Positions 34,926 to 45,512 of a DNA stretch of 64,000 nucleotides are shown here, one piece after another. The translations under genes and the position numbers were made by a program. Under the pieces are notes generated by a model, which had not been told where the DNA came from, searched no databases, and worked only from the letters and a program-made list of their open reading frames with translations. Within the stretch, counting starts at the first letter, position 1; each line of letters begins with the position of its first letter. Source of the DNA: Burkholderia pseudomultivorans (lineage in GTDB: Bacteria; Pseudomonadota; Gammaproteobacteria; Burkholderiales; Burkholderiaceae); NCBI RefSeq assembly GCF_902499075.1, contig NZ_CABVPP010000025.1, forward strand, positions 26,811 through 90,810. Direction: 5' to 3'.

Positions 34926-37127
34926 TCAGAACTTGTACACGGCCGTCAGCGTCGCCGAACGGCCGTCGCCGAATTCGACCGCCGACGACCGCGACGCGTT
35001 GCCGAGCTGCTGCCGCACGCGCTCGACATACGCACGGTCGAACACGTTGTCGACGTTCAACTGCAAGCGCAGCCGGCGGTTCACGTCGTAGCTGGCCATC
35101 AGGTTGTGCACCCAGTATGCGCCGAGCATTCCGTCGCCTTCCGCCGTCACGTTGCGGCGGCCGACGAAATGCGAACCGTAGCCGAGCGTCCAGCCGGCCG
35201 GCAGCCGGTAGGTCGTCCACAGATTGAATGCGTGCCGCGGCGTATTGCCGAGCATCTGCCCGACCCGGCGCGGCGACGACGGCGACTCCAGCGTGACGCT
35301 CGCCAGATACGTGTAGTTCGCGAACACGTCCCAGTTCGGCGTCACCTTGCCGGCCGCGCCGAACTCGATGCCGCGCACGCGCTGCCGCCCCGCGAGCGCG
35401 TAGCTGCCGTCGGCCATCCGTTCGCGCGCGTTGTTCTTCCGGGTCTGGAACAGCGCGCCGTTCAGCGCGAGACCCGCGAGCCCTTCCCACTTCGTGCCGA
35501 GCTCGATGCTCTCGCTCTTCTCCGGCGACAGCCCGCCCGTCGCCGCGCTCACGCCCGAGCCGGTCGTCACCAGGAACTCGGCCGACGGATTGAACGACGT
35601 GCCGTATGCGACATACACGCGGCCGTTGTCGGTCGGCTTGAACACGAGCCCGGTGCGCGTGCTGAGGTGGCGATCCGATGAATCGGCGCGCTCGGTCGGC
35701 TTGCCGGCCGGCGTGCTCGCCGAACGGCCGTCGATCCAGTCGTGCCGCAGTCCGACGTCGACATCCCAGTATCGGCCGAACGAGATCGTGTCGAACGCGT
35801 AAAGCGCCTTCACGGTCAGCGCCGTATCGTTGCGCGCGGTGTCCTGTCGCCGCACGGGGCCGTGCCACCAGCCGGGCGGCGCAGTCAGCGCATAGCCCTC
35901 CGCCGGCCACGACTTCGCAAGCCCATACGAATAGGTCGTGCGCCCGTAGGTTTCCCGAGAAATCTCGAAGCCGGTGACCAGCGTGTGGCCGAGCCCGAAC
36001 GTGCCGAATTCGCTCGTGACGTTGGTCTGGTTCGCCCACATCGCCGTCGACGAATCGCGGCCGTAGCCCTGCGGGCCGGCCGGCTTGTAGCGCCCGGGCG
36101 GCATTCCCTTCAGGTTCGCGTGCGACGCCGAAATCACCGTGTCGCGATGCAGGTGCGCATAACGGCTCAGGTTCTGCAGCTTCACGCGCGGCGACACGTC
36201 GTGCTCGACCTTCGCGGTCAGCACGTTCGACGTGATCCGTTCGCGGTCGAGGTTGCGCCAGCCGAAGTAGCTGTCGCGCGACACGCCGCCCAGCACCTGG
36301 CCGTTGAGCGCGGGCAGCCCGTAATCAGGCAGGTTGTTGTCGTACTGGTGGAAGTAGCCGAGCGTGACGCGCGTCGGCGTGCCGAGGCCGAATGCGAGCG
36401 ACGGCGCGACGCCCCAGCGTCGCTTGCGGATGTCGTCGCGGCCCGGCACGTCGTTGACGTGCGCCATCGCGTTGAGCCGGAACGCGGTGTGGTCGCCGAG
36501 GCCCGGCAGCGGCCGGTTCAGGTCGAGCGTCGCACGCCGATGGTCGGACGTGCCGAGCGCGGCACCGACCTCGGCGAACGCGGCGGCCTTCGGCGCCTTG
36601 CTGATCAGGTTCACCGAGCCGCCCGTCGTGCCCGCACCGCCGAACACGGAGTTCGGCCCCTTGATCACCTCGACGGCCTCGATGTTGAACAGGTCGCTGC
36701 GGTTGTTCTGCGCGCTGTCGCGCAAGCCGTCGAGCTGCAGGTTCGCGTTCACGTTGAAGCCGCGGATGTTCACCATGTCGCCGGAGCCGCCGCCGCCCTC
36801 GCCGGCGTTGAACGTGATCCCCGCGACGTTCGACAGCGCATCGCGCAGGCTCAGCGCCTGCTGCTCGTCGAGCAGTTCGCGCGGCACAACGGTGATCGTC
36901 TGCGGCACGTCGAGCAGCGGCGTCGCGTATTTCGCCGAACCCGACCGGTCGACGCGCGAGCCGGCATCGCGGTCGCCGTGCACGAAGATCGGGCTCAGCT
37001 GCGTCGCGCGCCGCGGGTCCGCCTCCTCCGCCCACGCGGGCGCGGCCGCACAGGTCATCATTGCGAATGCGACGGAAGCAGTGCCGCGGCGCGGCGGCGT
37101 CGGGCTCGACTGAATAGGGCGACTCAT
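34926..37127 (-). CDS. TonB-dependent siderophore receptor
   Basis: A 733-residue outer-membrane ferric-siderophore receptor. The signal peptide ends near AAPAWA at about residue 34. The plug domain follows (PQTITVVPRELLDEQQALSL, VNIRGFNVNANLQLDGLRD, IEAVEVIKGPNSVFGGAG). The beta barrel ends with LTAVYKF, the aromatic C-terminus that directs outer-membrane assembly. A Fur box lies immediately upstream. No siderophore synthesis or ABC import genes are adjacent, so it probably takes up a foreign siderophore. Confidence 0.94.
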   Translation of the reverse strand: MSRPIQSSPTPPRRGTASVAFAMMTCAAAPAWAEEADPRRATQLSPIFVHGDRDAGSRVDRSGSAKYATPLLDVPQTITVVPRELLDEQQALSLRDALSNVAGITFNAGEGGGGSGDMVNIRGFNVNANLQLDGLRDSAQNNRSDLFNIEAVEVIKGPNSVFGGAGTTGGSVNLISKAPKAAAFAEVGAALGTSDHRRATLDLNRPLPGLGDHTAFRLNAMAHVNDVPGRDDIRKRRWGVAPSLAFGLGTPTRVTLGYFHQYDNNLPDYGLPALNGQVLGGVSRDSYFGWRNLDRERITSNVLTAKVEHDVSPRVKLQNLSRYAHLHRDTVISASHANLKGMPPGRYKPAGPQGYGRDSSTAMWANQTNVTSEFGTFGLGHTLVTGFEISRETYGRTTYSYGLAKSWPAEGYALTAPPGWWHGPVRRQDTARNDTALTVKALYAFDTISFGRYWDVDVGLRHDWIDGRSASTPAGKPTERADSSDRHLSTRTGLVFKPTDNGRVYVAYGTSFNPSAEFLVTTGSGVSAATGGLSPEKSESIELGTKWEGLAGLALNGALFQTRKNNARERMADGSYALAGRQRVRGIEFGAAGKVTPNWDVFANYTYLASVTLESPSSPRRVGQMLGNTPRHAFNLWTTYRLPAGWTLGYGSHFVGRRNVTAEGDGMLGAYWVHNLMASYDVNRRLRLQLNVDNVFDRAYVERVRQQLGNASRSSAVEFGDGRSATLTAVYKF

Positions 37128-37146
37128 GCAGGCTCCACAATTAAAC

Positions 37147-37163
37147 GAGAATGGTTCTCATTC
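37147..37163 (-). promoter_or_regulatory. Fur box upstream of the TonB receptor
   Basis: GAGAATGGTTCTCATTC, with the perfect core GAGAA-TGG-TTCTC, matches the Fur 7-1-7 pattern well. It lies 20 bases upstream of the receptor ATG in an AT-rich stretch. Iron would repress the gene. Confidence 0.8.
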
Positions 37164-37264
37164 AATATAAAAGCCGGCCGCATGGCAATCAGACACGTTC
37201 GAATTTCGTCGACGAACGCGCATGGACCCCGCGCCGCACGCCGTCTCCCCTGTGCCGCCCACGC

Positions 37265-39490
37265 TCACACGCTCGTCGCCTCCGCCAGCTTGTCGAGCGT
37301 GATCGGCAGATCGCGCACGCGCACGCCCGTCGCGTGATAGACGGCGTTGGCGATCGCGGCCGGTACGCCGGTGATGCCGATCTCGCCGATGCCGCGAATG
37401 CCGAGCGGGTTGAAGTGCGTATCGCGTTCGTCGACGAAGCTCACGTCGAGCTCGCCGATGTCCGCGTTCACCGGCACGTGATACTCGGCGAGATTTGCGT
37501 TCGTGAAGCGGCCGTGCCGCACGTCGAGACGCGAGCCCTCCTCGAGCGCGGTGCCCAGGCCCCACACGATGCCGCCGATCAGCTGGCTGCGCGCGGTCTT
37601 CGCGTTGAGCAGGCCGCCGACGCTGTATACGCCGACGATGCGCGGCACGCGGATCGTGCCGAGCGCCGCATCGACATGCACTTCCGCAAACACCGCGCCG
37701 AACGAATGAAACGCATAGCGCGCCTTCTCGTCGCCCGGCTTCGTCGTCGCCTGCGCGTCGATGGGCCGGCCGCCCGCGCGTGCGATCACCGCGGCAGCCG
37801 GATCGCGCCGCGACGGATCGGCACGCAGCATCACCCAGCCGCCGTCGACGGTCACGTCGTCGGGTGCGGCGCCGTGCAGCGGCGAGCCGGCGTCGGCGAT
37901 CGCCATCGCGATCAGCTTCGCACGCGCCTGCAGCGCCGCCTCGCGCACGGCCGGCGCGACGCTCGCCGCCGACTGCGAACCGCCCGACCCCGGCGCGCGC
38001 GGCAGGCTCGAATCGCCGAGCTCGAAGCGCACGTTCTGCGGTGCGAAGCCGAGCGCGTCGGCCGCGACCTGCGTCATTACCGTGTAGGTGCCGGTGCCGA
38101 TGTCCTGTGTGCCCGACGCGACCGTCGCGGTGCCGTCGGGCAGGATGCGTGCGATCGCCGACGCCTCGCTGCGATTCGCCGGATACGTCGCGGTCGCCAT
38201 CCCGAGGCCGATCAGCGTATCGCCGTCGCGCATCGTGCGCGGCGCATTCGTGCGGCGCGACCAGCCGAAGCGTTCCGCACCGGCGCGATAGCACGCGCGC
38301 AGCGCGTTGCTCGACCATGGCTTGCCGTCCTGCGGATCGACTTCCGCGTAATTCGCGACGCGCAGCGCGATCGGGTCCATGCCGAGCCGCCATGCCAGTT
38401 CGTCCATCGCCGATTCGAGCGCGAACGAACCGGGCGTCTCGCCGGGCGCGCGCATGAAGGTCGGCGTGCCGACGTTCAGCGACACGATCCGGTGCGTGGT
38501 CGCCTGGTTCGGCACCGCGTACAGGATTCGGGACGGCAGTCCGCACATCTCGGTCCAGTCCTCGAAGGTCGACGTGGTGACGATCGAATCGTGGCGCATC
38601 GCGGTCAGCGTGCCGTCGCGGCGCGCAGCCAGCACCAGGTGCTGCTCGGTGCGCGGCCGGCCGCCGACCGGGCCGAACATCTGCGGTCGCGTCAGCGCGA
38701 GCCGCACCGGACGCCCGACCTGCTTCGCGGCCATCGCGCACAGCGACACGTGCGACCACGACGAACCCTTGCAGCCGAACCCGCCGCCGAGAAACGGCGA
38801 GATCACGCGCACGTTGTCCGGCGCGATGCCGAACACTGCGGCCACCGCCGTGCGCGCGCCCGACACGCCCTGCGTCGAATCGTGCAGCGTCAGCATCGGC
38901 CCGTCCCAGTGCGCCATCGTCGCGTGCGGCTCCAGCGGATTGTGGTGCTGCATCGGCGTCGTATACGTCGCGTCGACGCGCACCGCGCCTTCGCGCAGCC
39001 CCGCGTCGAGATCGCCGCGCTGCGTGTCCATCGGCCGGCCCTGCTGGCCCGGCGGCACGCGCGCGCCGGCCTTCGCGCGCGCGAAGTCGAGCGTCGCGTC
39101 GCTTGCGCGATAGCGGATCCGCAATGCGTCCGCGGCGGCGCTCGCCTGTTCGAGCGTCTCGGCGACGACTACCGCGACAGGCTCGTTGCTGTAGCGCACG
39201 ACGTCGTCCTGCAGCAGCGTGAGCCGGCGTCCCGCCGGCGGCGCCAGCGGCGGGCGGCCGCCGCCGGGCAGGCGCATCGCGTTCTCGTGCGTCATCACGA
39301 GCAGCACGCCGGGCATCGCACGTGCACGGCTCGCGTCGATCGACGCGATGCGCCCGCACGCGATCGTGCTCGTCACGAGCACCGCATGCGCGAGACGCGC
39401 ACCGGGGAATTCGGCCGCATAGCGCGCACCGCCCGTCACTTTCAGCACGCCGTCGACGCGGTCGAGCGGCTGGCCGGTCAGCGTATTCAT
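37265..39490 (-). CDS. paoC: Molybdenum cofactor-binding subunit of periplasmic aldehyde oxidoreductase (PaoC-like)
   Basis: The 741-residue large subunit of a xanthine-oxidase-family enzyme, binding the molybdopterin cofactor and substrate. Marks are GGARYAAEFPGA, PFLGGGFGCKG, GTQDIGTGTYTVMTQ, and GIRGIGEIGITG with the catalytic Glu. The length is close to E. coli PaoC (732). The ATG overlaps the FAD subunit stop. No leader is visible, so it would travel folded with the Tat-exported iron-sulfur subunit. Confidence 0.9.
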   Translation of the reverse strand: MNTLTGQPLDRVDGVLKVTGGARYAAEFPGARLAHAVLVTSTIACGRIASIDASRARAMPGVLLVMTHENAMRLPGGGRPPLAPPAGRRLTLLQDDVVRYSNEPVAVVVAETLEQASAAADALRIRYRASDATLDFARAKAGARVPPGQQGRPMDTQRGDLDAGLREGAVRVDATYTTPMQHHNPLEPHATMAHWDGPMLTLHDSTQGVSGARTAVAAVFGIAPDNVRVISPFLGGGFGCKGSSWSHVSLCAMAAKQVGRPVRLALTRPQMFGPVGGRPRTEQHLVLAARRDGTLTAMRHDSIVTTSTFEDWTEMCGLPSRILYAVPNQATTHRIVSLNVGTPTFMRAPGETPGSFALESAMDELAWRLGMDPIALRVANYAEVDPQDGKPWSSNALRACYRAGAERFGWSRRTNAPRTMRDGDTLIGLGMATATYPANRSEASAIARILPDGTATVASGTQDIGTGTYTVMTQVAADALGFAPQNVRFELGDSSLPRAPGSGGSQSAASVAPAVREAALQARAKLIAMAIADAGSPLHGAAPDDVTVDGGWVMLRADPSRRDPAAAVIARAGGRPIDAQATTKPGDEKARYAFHSFGAVFAEVHVDAALGTIRVPRIVGVYSVGGLLNAKTARSQLIGGIVWGLGTALEEGSRLDVRHGRFTNANLAEYHVPVNADIGELDVSFVDERDTHFNPLGIRGIGEIGITGVPAAIANAVYHATGVRVRDLPITLDKLAEATSV

Positions 39491-40488
39491 GCGACACCTC
39501 CGTGTTGCGCCGCGGCCAGCTTCACCGCGCGCACGATCGCGCGTTGCGCGAGGCCGACCTTGAATGCGTTGCCGTCGAGCGGGCGCGCATCGCGCAGCGC
39601 GAGCGCAGCCGCTTCGTGCAGCGTCGCATCGGTCGGCGGTTGGCCCGCGAGATGCTGCTCGGCCGCGCTCGCGCGCAGCGGCTTGTGCGCGACGCCGCCG
39701 AGCGCGATCCGCGCTTGCGCGATGCGCGCGCCGTCCATCCGCAACGCGGCCGCCACCGACACCAGCGCGAACGCATAGCTCGCGCGATCGCGCACCTTCA
39801 GGTAATACGCGTGTTCGGCGAAGCCCGGCGCAGGCAGGTCCACCGCGGTGATCAGCTCGCCCGCTTCGAGCGTCGTGTCGAGGTCGGGGCGCTCGCCGGG
39901 CAGCCGGTGAAACGACGCGAACGGAATCTGCCGCTCGCCGCGCGGGCCGCTCACGCGCACCACCGCATCGAGCGCGGCAAGCGCGACGCTCATGTCCGAC
40001 GGGTTCACGGCGACGCACTGCGCGCTCGCGCCGAGGATCGCGTGCATCCGGTTGTCGCCGCCGATCGCCGCGCAGCCGCTGCCCGGGTCGCGCTTGTTGC
40101 ATTGCGCGAATGCGCGATCGTAGAAGTACGGGCAGCGCGTGCGCTGCATCAGGTTGCCGCCGACGGTCGCCATGTTGCGCAACTGCGCCGACGCGCCGGC
40201 CAGCAGCGCCTGCGACAGCAGCGGGTAGTCCGCACGCACGCGCGCATGGTCGGCCGCGTCGCTGTTGCGCACCAGCGCGCCGATGCGCAGCCCGCCGCCG
40301 GGCAGCGCATCGATCGTGTCGAGCCCCGCGATGCGCGTGATGTCGATCAGCGCGACCGGCCGCGCGACGCCGCCCTTCATCAGGTCGAGCAGGTTGGTGC
40401 CGCCGCCGATGAAGACAGCGCCCGGCCGCTGCGCCGCACGCACCGCGCCGGCCACGTCGCTCGCCCGTTCGTAGGAGATCGCTTCCAT
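39487..40488 (-). CDS. paoB: FAD-binding subunit of aldehyde oxidoreductase (PaoB-like)
   Basis: A 333-residue FAD subunit of the molybdenum hydroxylase family. FIGGGTNLLDLMKGGV and the NMATVGGNLMQRTRCPYFYD stretch bind FAD. The cysteines around RTRCPYFYDRAFAQCNKRDPGSGC may hold the extra [4Fe-4S] cluster known in PaoB; they are cited only as positions within the same stretch. Start ATG 40488 is chosen over a GTG at 40506 because GGAGGAC lies about 8 bases upstream. It overlaps paoC by ATGA. Confidence 0.9.
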   Translation of the reverse strand: MEAISYERASDVAGAVRAAQRPGAVFIGGGTNLLDLMKGGVARPVALIDITRIAGLDTIDALPGGGLRIGALVRNSDAADHARVRADYPLLSQALLAGASAQLRNMATVGGNLMQRTRCPYFYDRAFAQCNKRDPGSGCAAIGGDNRMHAILGASAQCVAVNPSDMSVALAALDAVVRVSGPRGERQIPFASFHRLPGERPDLDTTLEAGELITAVDLPAPGFAEHAYYLKVRDRASYAFALVSVAAALRMDGARIAQARIALGGVAHKPLRASAAEQHLAGQPPTDATLHEAAALALRDARPLDGNAFKVGLAQRAIVRAVKLAAAQHGGVA

Positions 40489-40506
40489 GCCGATGTCCTC
40501 CCGCAC

Positions 40507-41259
<753 letters not shown>

Positions 41260-41731
41260 GACTTCTGCTCGCTCCATGGTTGAGGAGACAGAGGGATCGC
41301 CCGCGCACCGATTTACCGCGCGCGGACGATGCACACTCATCGTCCCGCATAGCAATTCCGGTGCCGCGCCGAGGCGCGCGCAACCGCGCGCCACTCCATG
41401 AAACTGCGCGCAACATGCAGGAAAGTAAAGCGCGCGGACCGACTTTTCTTCATGCTGGCGCGACCATGTCGCGCGGTTGGCGCGCAACTGTCCGCGGCCT
41501 GTCGAACCGGCAAGAAAAGCGGCTCGTCGCACATCGCCGCATCCGCTCCGGTAAATGCGTCCGGCCCGCGCAGCGCGCCGGGAAATATTGCCGCGAGCCG
41601 CCGCGAAAGCATTGAGTCAGGATTCCGAAAGCCCGCGTCGATCACACGCCGGTCGCAAACGATTCACCGAAACGTCGCATCGCGCCGGCATACTCGAAAT
41701 CGTTCCCGATTCGCTCGCCAGGAGAAAATTC
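41260..41731. other. Divergent intergenic region between paoA and the lipoprotein gene
   Basis: 472 bases with no supported gene. It must hold the promoters of paoABC and of the lipoprotein/phospholipase pair. The one clear sequence feature is the 17-bp inverted repeat GCGCGAC-CAT-GTCGCGC at 41458-41474, which could be an operator but is easily produced by chance in DNA this GC-rich. Confidence 0.4.
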
Positions 41732-42019
41732 ATGCGTCGCGTTGCCTTCGTCGTCGTTCTCTGTGCCGCCGCCTTCGTTGCCGCATGCAGCGACGACGCG
41801 CCGCACGACGCGCACGCGGCCGACGCTTCGCAGCAGTCCGGCGGATCGGCCGGCCCCGCGAACGCGTTCAACAGCGCGCCGTCGTCCGCGAACGCCGCCG
41901 CGTCCGATGCCGCGCCGCTCGCGCCGCCGGTCGTCCACTATCCGCCCGACGACGACGACGATGCGAAGCCCACCGCAGACGCCGCCGCGTCGGGCGCCGC
42001 CGCGTCGCCGTCGCATTGA
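41732..42019 (+). CDS. Small putative lipoprotein
   Basis: A 95-residue protein. The lipoprotein signal peptide has a lipobox FVAAC with the modified Cys around residue 19. After it the protein is low-complexity and Ala/Ser/Asp-rich with PPDDDDD near the C-terminus, so it is probably unstructured. AGGAG lies just upstream of the ATG. It ends 43 bases before the phospholipase C gene and is likely co-transcribed. No function is known; a role near the Tat-exported phospholipase is only a guess. Confidence 0.7.
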   Translation: MRRVAFVVVLCAAAFVAACSDDAPHDAHAADASQQSGGSAGPANAFNSAPSSANAAASDAAPLAPPVVHYPPDDDDDAKPTADAAASGAAASPSH

Positions 42020-42062
42020 TCCCGCCGCTCCCGTCCCCGCTCGCAGAACCGAGGTGAATAAC

Positions 42063-44183
42063 ATGACGTCATCCAGCCGCCGCCGTTTCCTGCATACCGT
42101 CGCACAATCCGCGGGCGCCGCGGTCGCGCTCAATGCGTTCCCCGAATCGATCCGCCGCGCGCTCGCGATTCCGGCCGCGCGCGGCACCGGCACGATCCGC
42201 GACGTCGAGCATATCGTCGTGTTCATGCAGGAGAACCGCTCGTTCGACCATTACTTCGGACACCTGCGCGGTGTGCGCGGCTACAACGACCGCTTCCCGA
42301 TCGCGCTGCCGAACGGCAAGCCGGTGTGGTACCAGCCGTCGAAGGCCGACCCGTCGAAGCCGGTGCTGCCGTTCCGGCTCGACACGAAGACCACCAGCGC
42401 GCAGTGCCTCGGCGCGCTCGACCATTCATGGGCGCTGACCCACGCGGCGATCGACGGCGGCCGCTACGACCAGTGGCCGGCGAACAAGACCGACATGACG
42501 ATGGGCTATCACGTGCGCGAGGACATCCCGTTCCACTACGCGCTCGCCGATGCCTTCACCGTCTGCGACCAGTACTTCTGCTCGCTGCCGGGCCCGACGC
42601 ACCCGAACCGCGCGTATCTGATGACCGGCACGATCGACCCGACCGGCAAGTTCGGCGGCCCGCTGCTCGACAACGCCGACTACGTCGACGGCGACCTGCC
42701 GCCGGCCTACCAGCTCCTGTCGTGGCAGACCTTCCCCGAACGGCTCGAGGCGCGCGGCATCTCGTGGCAGATCTATCAGCAGGGCCTGACCTGGGCCGAC
42801 CCGTACAACGGCAACTACGGCACGAACATCCTGCAGAACTTCACGAACTTCATCAACGCGAAGCCGGGTTCGTCGCTGTACCAGCGCGCGCAGACGGTGC
42901 GCACGCTCGACAACCTGAAGGACGACGTGATCAACGACCGGCTGCCGCAGGTGTCGTGGCTGCTGCCGCCGGCCGCGTTCTCCGAGCATCCGAAGTACAC
43001 GCCCGCGTATGGCGCGAACTACACGTCGCAGATCCTCGATGCGCTCACCGCGAACCCGGACGTCTGGCGCAAGACCGTGCTGTTCATCATGTACGACGAG
43101 AACGACGGCTTCTTCGACCATATCGTGCCGCCGCAGCCGCCGACCTCGGCCGCGCAGGGCGCCTCGACCGTGACGACCGACGGCGAGCTGCACACGGTCG
43201 TGAACCCGGGCCGCGGCGGCAGCTACACGGCCGACGGGCTGCCGTACGGCCTCGGGCCGCGCGTGCCGATGACGGTCGTGTCGCCGTGGACCAAGGGCGG
43301 CTTCGTGTGCTCGCAGGTGTTCGACCACACGTCGGTGATCCGCTTCATCGGCGAGCGCTTCGGCGTCGACGAGCCGAACATCACGCCGTGGCGCCGCACG
43401 GTCTGCGGCGACCTGACCGCCGCATTCGACTTCCGCTCGTCCGACGCGAGTTTCCCGCCGCTGCCCGACACGAGCCAGTACCGGACGATCGCGGACCAGC
43501 AGTGCACGTCGCAGCCCGCGCCGACCGTGCCGGCGACGCCGTCGCCGATCGATCCGCAGGAACCGGGCGTGCGGCCCGCGCGCGCGCTGCCGTACGAGCT
43601 GCATGTGAATGCGAGCCTGATCGGCGCGAACAAGCTGCGCATCGAGTTCGCGAACCGCGGCATCCAGGGCGCGCACTTCAACGTGTATGCGGCGAACCGC
43701 ACCGACGGCCCGTGGCGCTACACGGTCGGCGCGCGCCGCGTGCTGCATGCGGATTTCGACGTGACCGTGACGAACGGCGCGTATGCGTTCTCGGTGTACG
43801 GGCCGAACGGCTTCGTGCGGATGTTCTCGGGCAACGTGTCGGACTCGACCGCGCACCGCCGCAACCAGGCCCAGCCCGAAGTGAAGGCCGGCTACGACAT
43901 CGCGAACGGCAACCTGTACCTGAAGCTGCGCAATCACGGCACGGGCCACGTGACGCTGACGCTGACCGACAACGCGTACGGCGCGCCGACGCGCCAGGTC
44001 ACGCTGCATGGCGGCGACGAGCACGTCGAGCAATGGCTGCTCGCGTCGAGCCACCAGTGGTATGACGTGACGGTGAGCGACGGCGCGAACGGCACGTTCT
44101 CGCGCCGCTTCGCGGGCCACGTCGAGAACGGCCAACCGAGCTATTCGGATCCGGCGGCCGTGCAGCCGGTGTCCGCGTCCTGA
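42063..44183 (+). CDS. Phosphocholine-specific phospholipase C
   Basis: A 706-residue secreted phospholipase C of the PlcH/PlcN family, cleaving phosphatidylcholine or sphingomyelin head groups. The Tat signal is at residues 5-35 (SRRRFLHTVAQ). The catalytic domain begins VEHIVVFMQENRSFDHYFG (the nucleophile region is in ENRSFDHY) with later MYDENDGFFDHIVPP. Two C-terminal repeat domains follow after about residue 500 (DUF756-type). Burkholderia genomes usually carry several such genes. Phosphate control is common in the family, but no Pho box was identified. Confidence 0.94.
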   Translation: MTSSSRRRFLHTVAQSAGAAVALNAFPESIRRALAIPAARGTGTIRDVEHIVVFMQENRSFDHYFGHLRGVRGYNDRFPIALPNGKPVWYQPSKADPSKPVLPFRLDTKTTSAQCLGALDHSWALTHAAIDGGRYDQWPANKTDMTMGYHVREDIPFHYALADAFTVCDQYFCSLPGPTHPNRAYLMTGTIDPTGKFGGPLLDNADYVDGDLPPAYQLLSWQTFPERLEARGISWQIYQQGLTWADPYNGNYGTNILQNFTNFINAKPGSSLYQRAQTVRTLDNLKDDVINDRLPQVSWLLPPAAFSEHPKYTPAYGANYTSQILDALTANPDVWRKTVLFIMYDENDGFFDHIVPPQPPTSAAQGASTVTTDGELHTVVNPGRGGSYTADGLPYGLGPRVPMTVVSPWTKGGFVCSQVFDHTSVIRFIGERFGVDEPNITPWRRTVCGDLTAAFDFRSSDASFPPLPDTSQYRTIADQQCTSQPAPTVPATPSPIDPQEPGVRPARALPYELHVNASLIGANKLRIEFANRGIQGAHFNVYAANRTDGPWRYTVGARRVLHADFDVTVTNGAYAFSVYGPNGFVRMFSGNVSDSTAHRRNQAQPEVKAGYDIANGNLYLKLRNHGTGHVTLTLTDNAYGAPTRQVTLHGGDEHVEQWLLASSHQWYDVTVSDGANGTFSRRFAGHVENGQPSYSDPAAVQPVSAS

Positions 44184-44228
44184 GCGCGAACGCGCGCGGG
44201 ATGCGGCGCAGGCCGCACCGCGCGACGG

Positions 44229-44852
44229 TCAGACCGCGTGCGCGAGCGCGCGGTCGATCAGATCGGCCTCGAAGCCGTCGTCCGCCTCGCGAAAGCGCAG
44301 CGGCGCCGCGCAGTGCACGAGCGTATCGACGAAGTACTTCGCGCGCGGCCACGGCCCGAAGCCGGCCGCGGTATTGATGTGTCCGGCATCGCCGAGATTG
44401 ACGAACGCGCTGCCGAGCCGTTGCGCGAGCGTGCGCGCATCGGCGAGCGGCATCCACGGGTCGGTCTCGCTGCCGATCACGATCGACGGCACCGCGAGCC
44501 GGCGCGCGTCGAACGGCCCCGCAAACGTAAATTTCTTCGGGCTCGCGGGCGCGACGAGCAGCACGCCCGCGACGTCGGCCGCCTGCGGCCACTGCGCGAG
44601 CGCATGCGCGGCCGCGAGACAACCGAAGCTGTGCGCGGCGAGCACGAACGGGCCGCGCTCGCGTTCGAGCAGCGCGCGCACCGATTGCGCCCAGCGCGCG
44701 AGGTCCGGCGCGTCCCAGTCGTGCTGCTCGACGCGCAGCGAGCGCGGGAACTGCCGCTCGAGCCAGCTCTGCCAGTGAGCGCCTTCGCTGCCGTGCAGGC
44801 CCGGAACGGTCACGAGCCGCGGCGGCCACGCCGATTTGCTGCATGCGCGCAT
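44229..44852 (-). CDS. RBBP9/YdeN family alpha/beta hydrolase
   Basis: A 207-residue small serine hydrolase. The nucleophile elbow is HSFGCLAA, the start RLVTVPGLHGSEGAHWQSWL is typical of the RBBP9/YdeN family, and the catalytic His lies in GDAGHINTAAGFG. The acid is probably the Asp in SETDPW. No signal peptide. Substrate unknown. It converges on the phospholipase gene with 45 bases between. Confidence 0.88.
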   Translation of the reverse strand: MRACSKSAWPPRLVTVPGLHGSEGAHWQSWLERQFPRSLRVEQHDWDAPDLARWAQSVRALLERERGPFVLAAHSFGCLAAAHALAQWPQAADVAGVLLVAPASPKKFTFAGPFDARRLAVPSIVIGSETDPWMPLADARTLAQRLGSAFVNLGDAGHINTAAGFGPWPRAKYFVDTLVHCAAPLRFREADDGFEADLIDRALAHAV

Positions 44853-45070
44853 GATTGCCCTCGCTTGCTTGAAGACGGGCTTCGATTGTGGCGCGCCGCG
44901 CACCGCGGCCGAACCAATATTTTGTGCTTTGCTTTTGCGTGGGAGGGCCGACGGACCGGCCCGGCCACGCGCAACACGCCGCGACACCGTAGAATGTGGG
45001 CTTCCCGCCAGCCATGCATGGAGCCGGGGCGGGCGCCCGCGCGCGCGCCCCGGCTGTCAGGAGACGCCCG

Positions 45071-45508
45071 ATGTCCGCTACGCCTTCCGGCGCGCTGCGC
45101 CCGTTCCATCTCGCCTTTCCCGTGTCGAGCCTCGCCGATGCGCGCGCGTTCTACGGCGGCCTGCTCGGCTGCCCCGAGGGCCGCAGCTCGGACCACTGGG
45201 TCGACTTCGATTTCTTCGGCCACCAGCTCGTCGCGCATCTCGCGCCGCACGAAACGGGCGCGAGCGCGGTCAACCCGGTCGACGGCGACGACGTGCCGGT
45301 GCGTCACTTCGGCGTCGTGCTGTCGATGGACGAATGGCACGCGCTCGCCGAAAAACTCCAGGCCGCGCACACGCGCTTCGTGATCGAGCCGCATATCCGC
45401 TTCAAGGGCGAAGTCGGCGAGCAGGCGACGATGTTCTTCCTCGATCCGTGCGGCAACGCGCTGGAATTCAAGGCGTTCGCCGACATCGGCCAGCTGTTCG
45501 CGAAATAA
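45071..45508 (+). CDS. VOC family protein (glyoxalase/dioxygenase fold)
   Basis: A 145-residue vicinal-oxygen-chelate protein. Metal ligand candidates are His in PFHLAFPV, His in VRHFGVVL and Glu in NALEFKAF, as in glyoxalase I and extradiol dioxygenases. The reaction cannot be named. It starts a run of same-strand genes (VOC, reductase, HMG-CoA lyase, YbaK, DUF1289) with gaps of 4 to 30 bases or overlaps, probably one operon. Confidence 0.88.
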   Translation: MSATPSGALRPFHLAFPVSSLADARAFYGGLLGCPEGRSSDHWVDFDFFGHQLVAHLAPHETGASAVNPVDGDDVPVRHFGVVLSMDEWHALAEKLQAAHTRFVIEPHIRFKGEVGEQATMFFLDPCGNALEFKAFADIGQLFAK

Positions 45509-45512
45509 GCGC

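Noticed and set aside
41458-41474. GCGCGAC-CAT-GTCGCGC inverted repeat as an operator for paoABC
   Set aside because: The arms are almost pure G/C in a genome of similar composition, so chance is likely. I noted it in the intergenic entry but do not call an operator.
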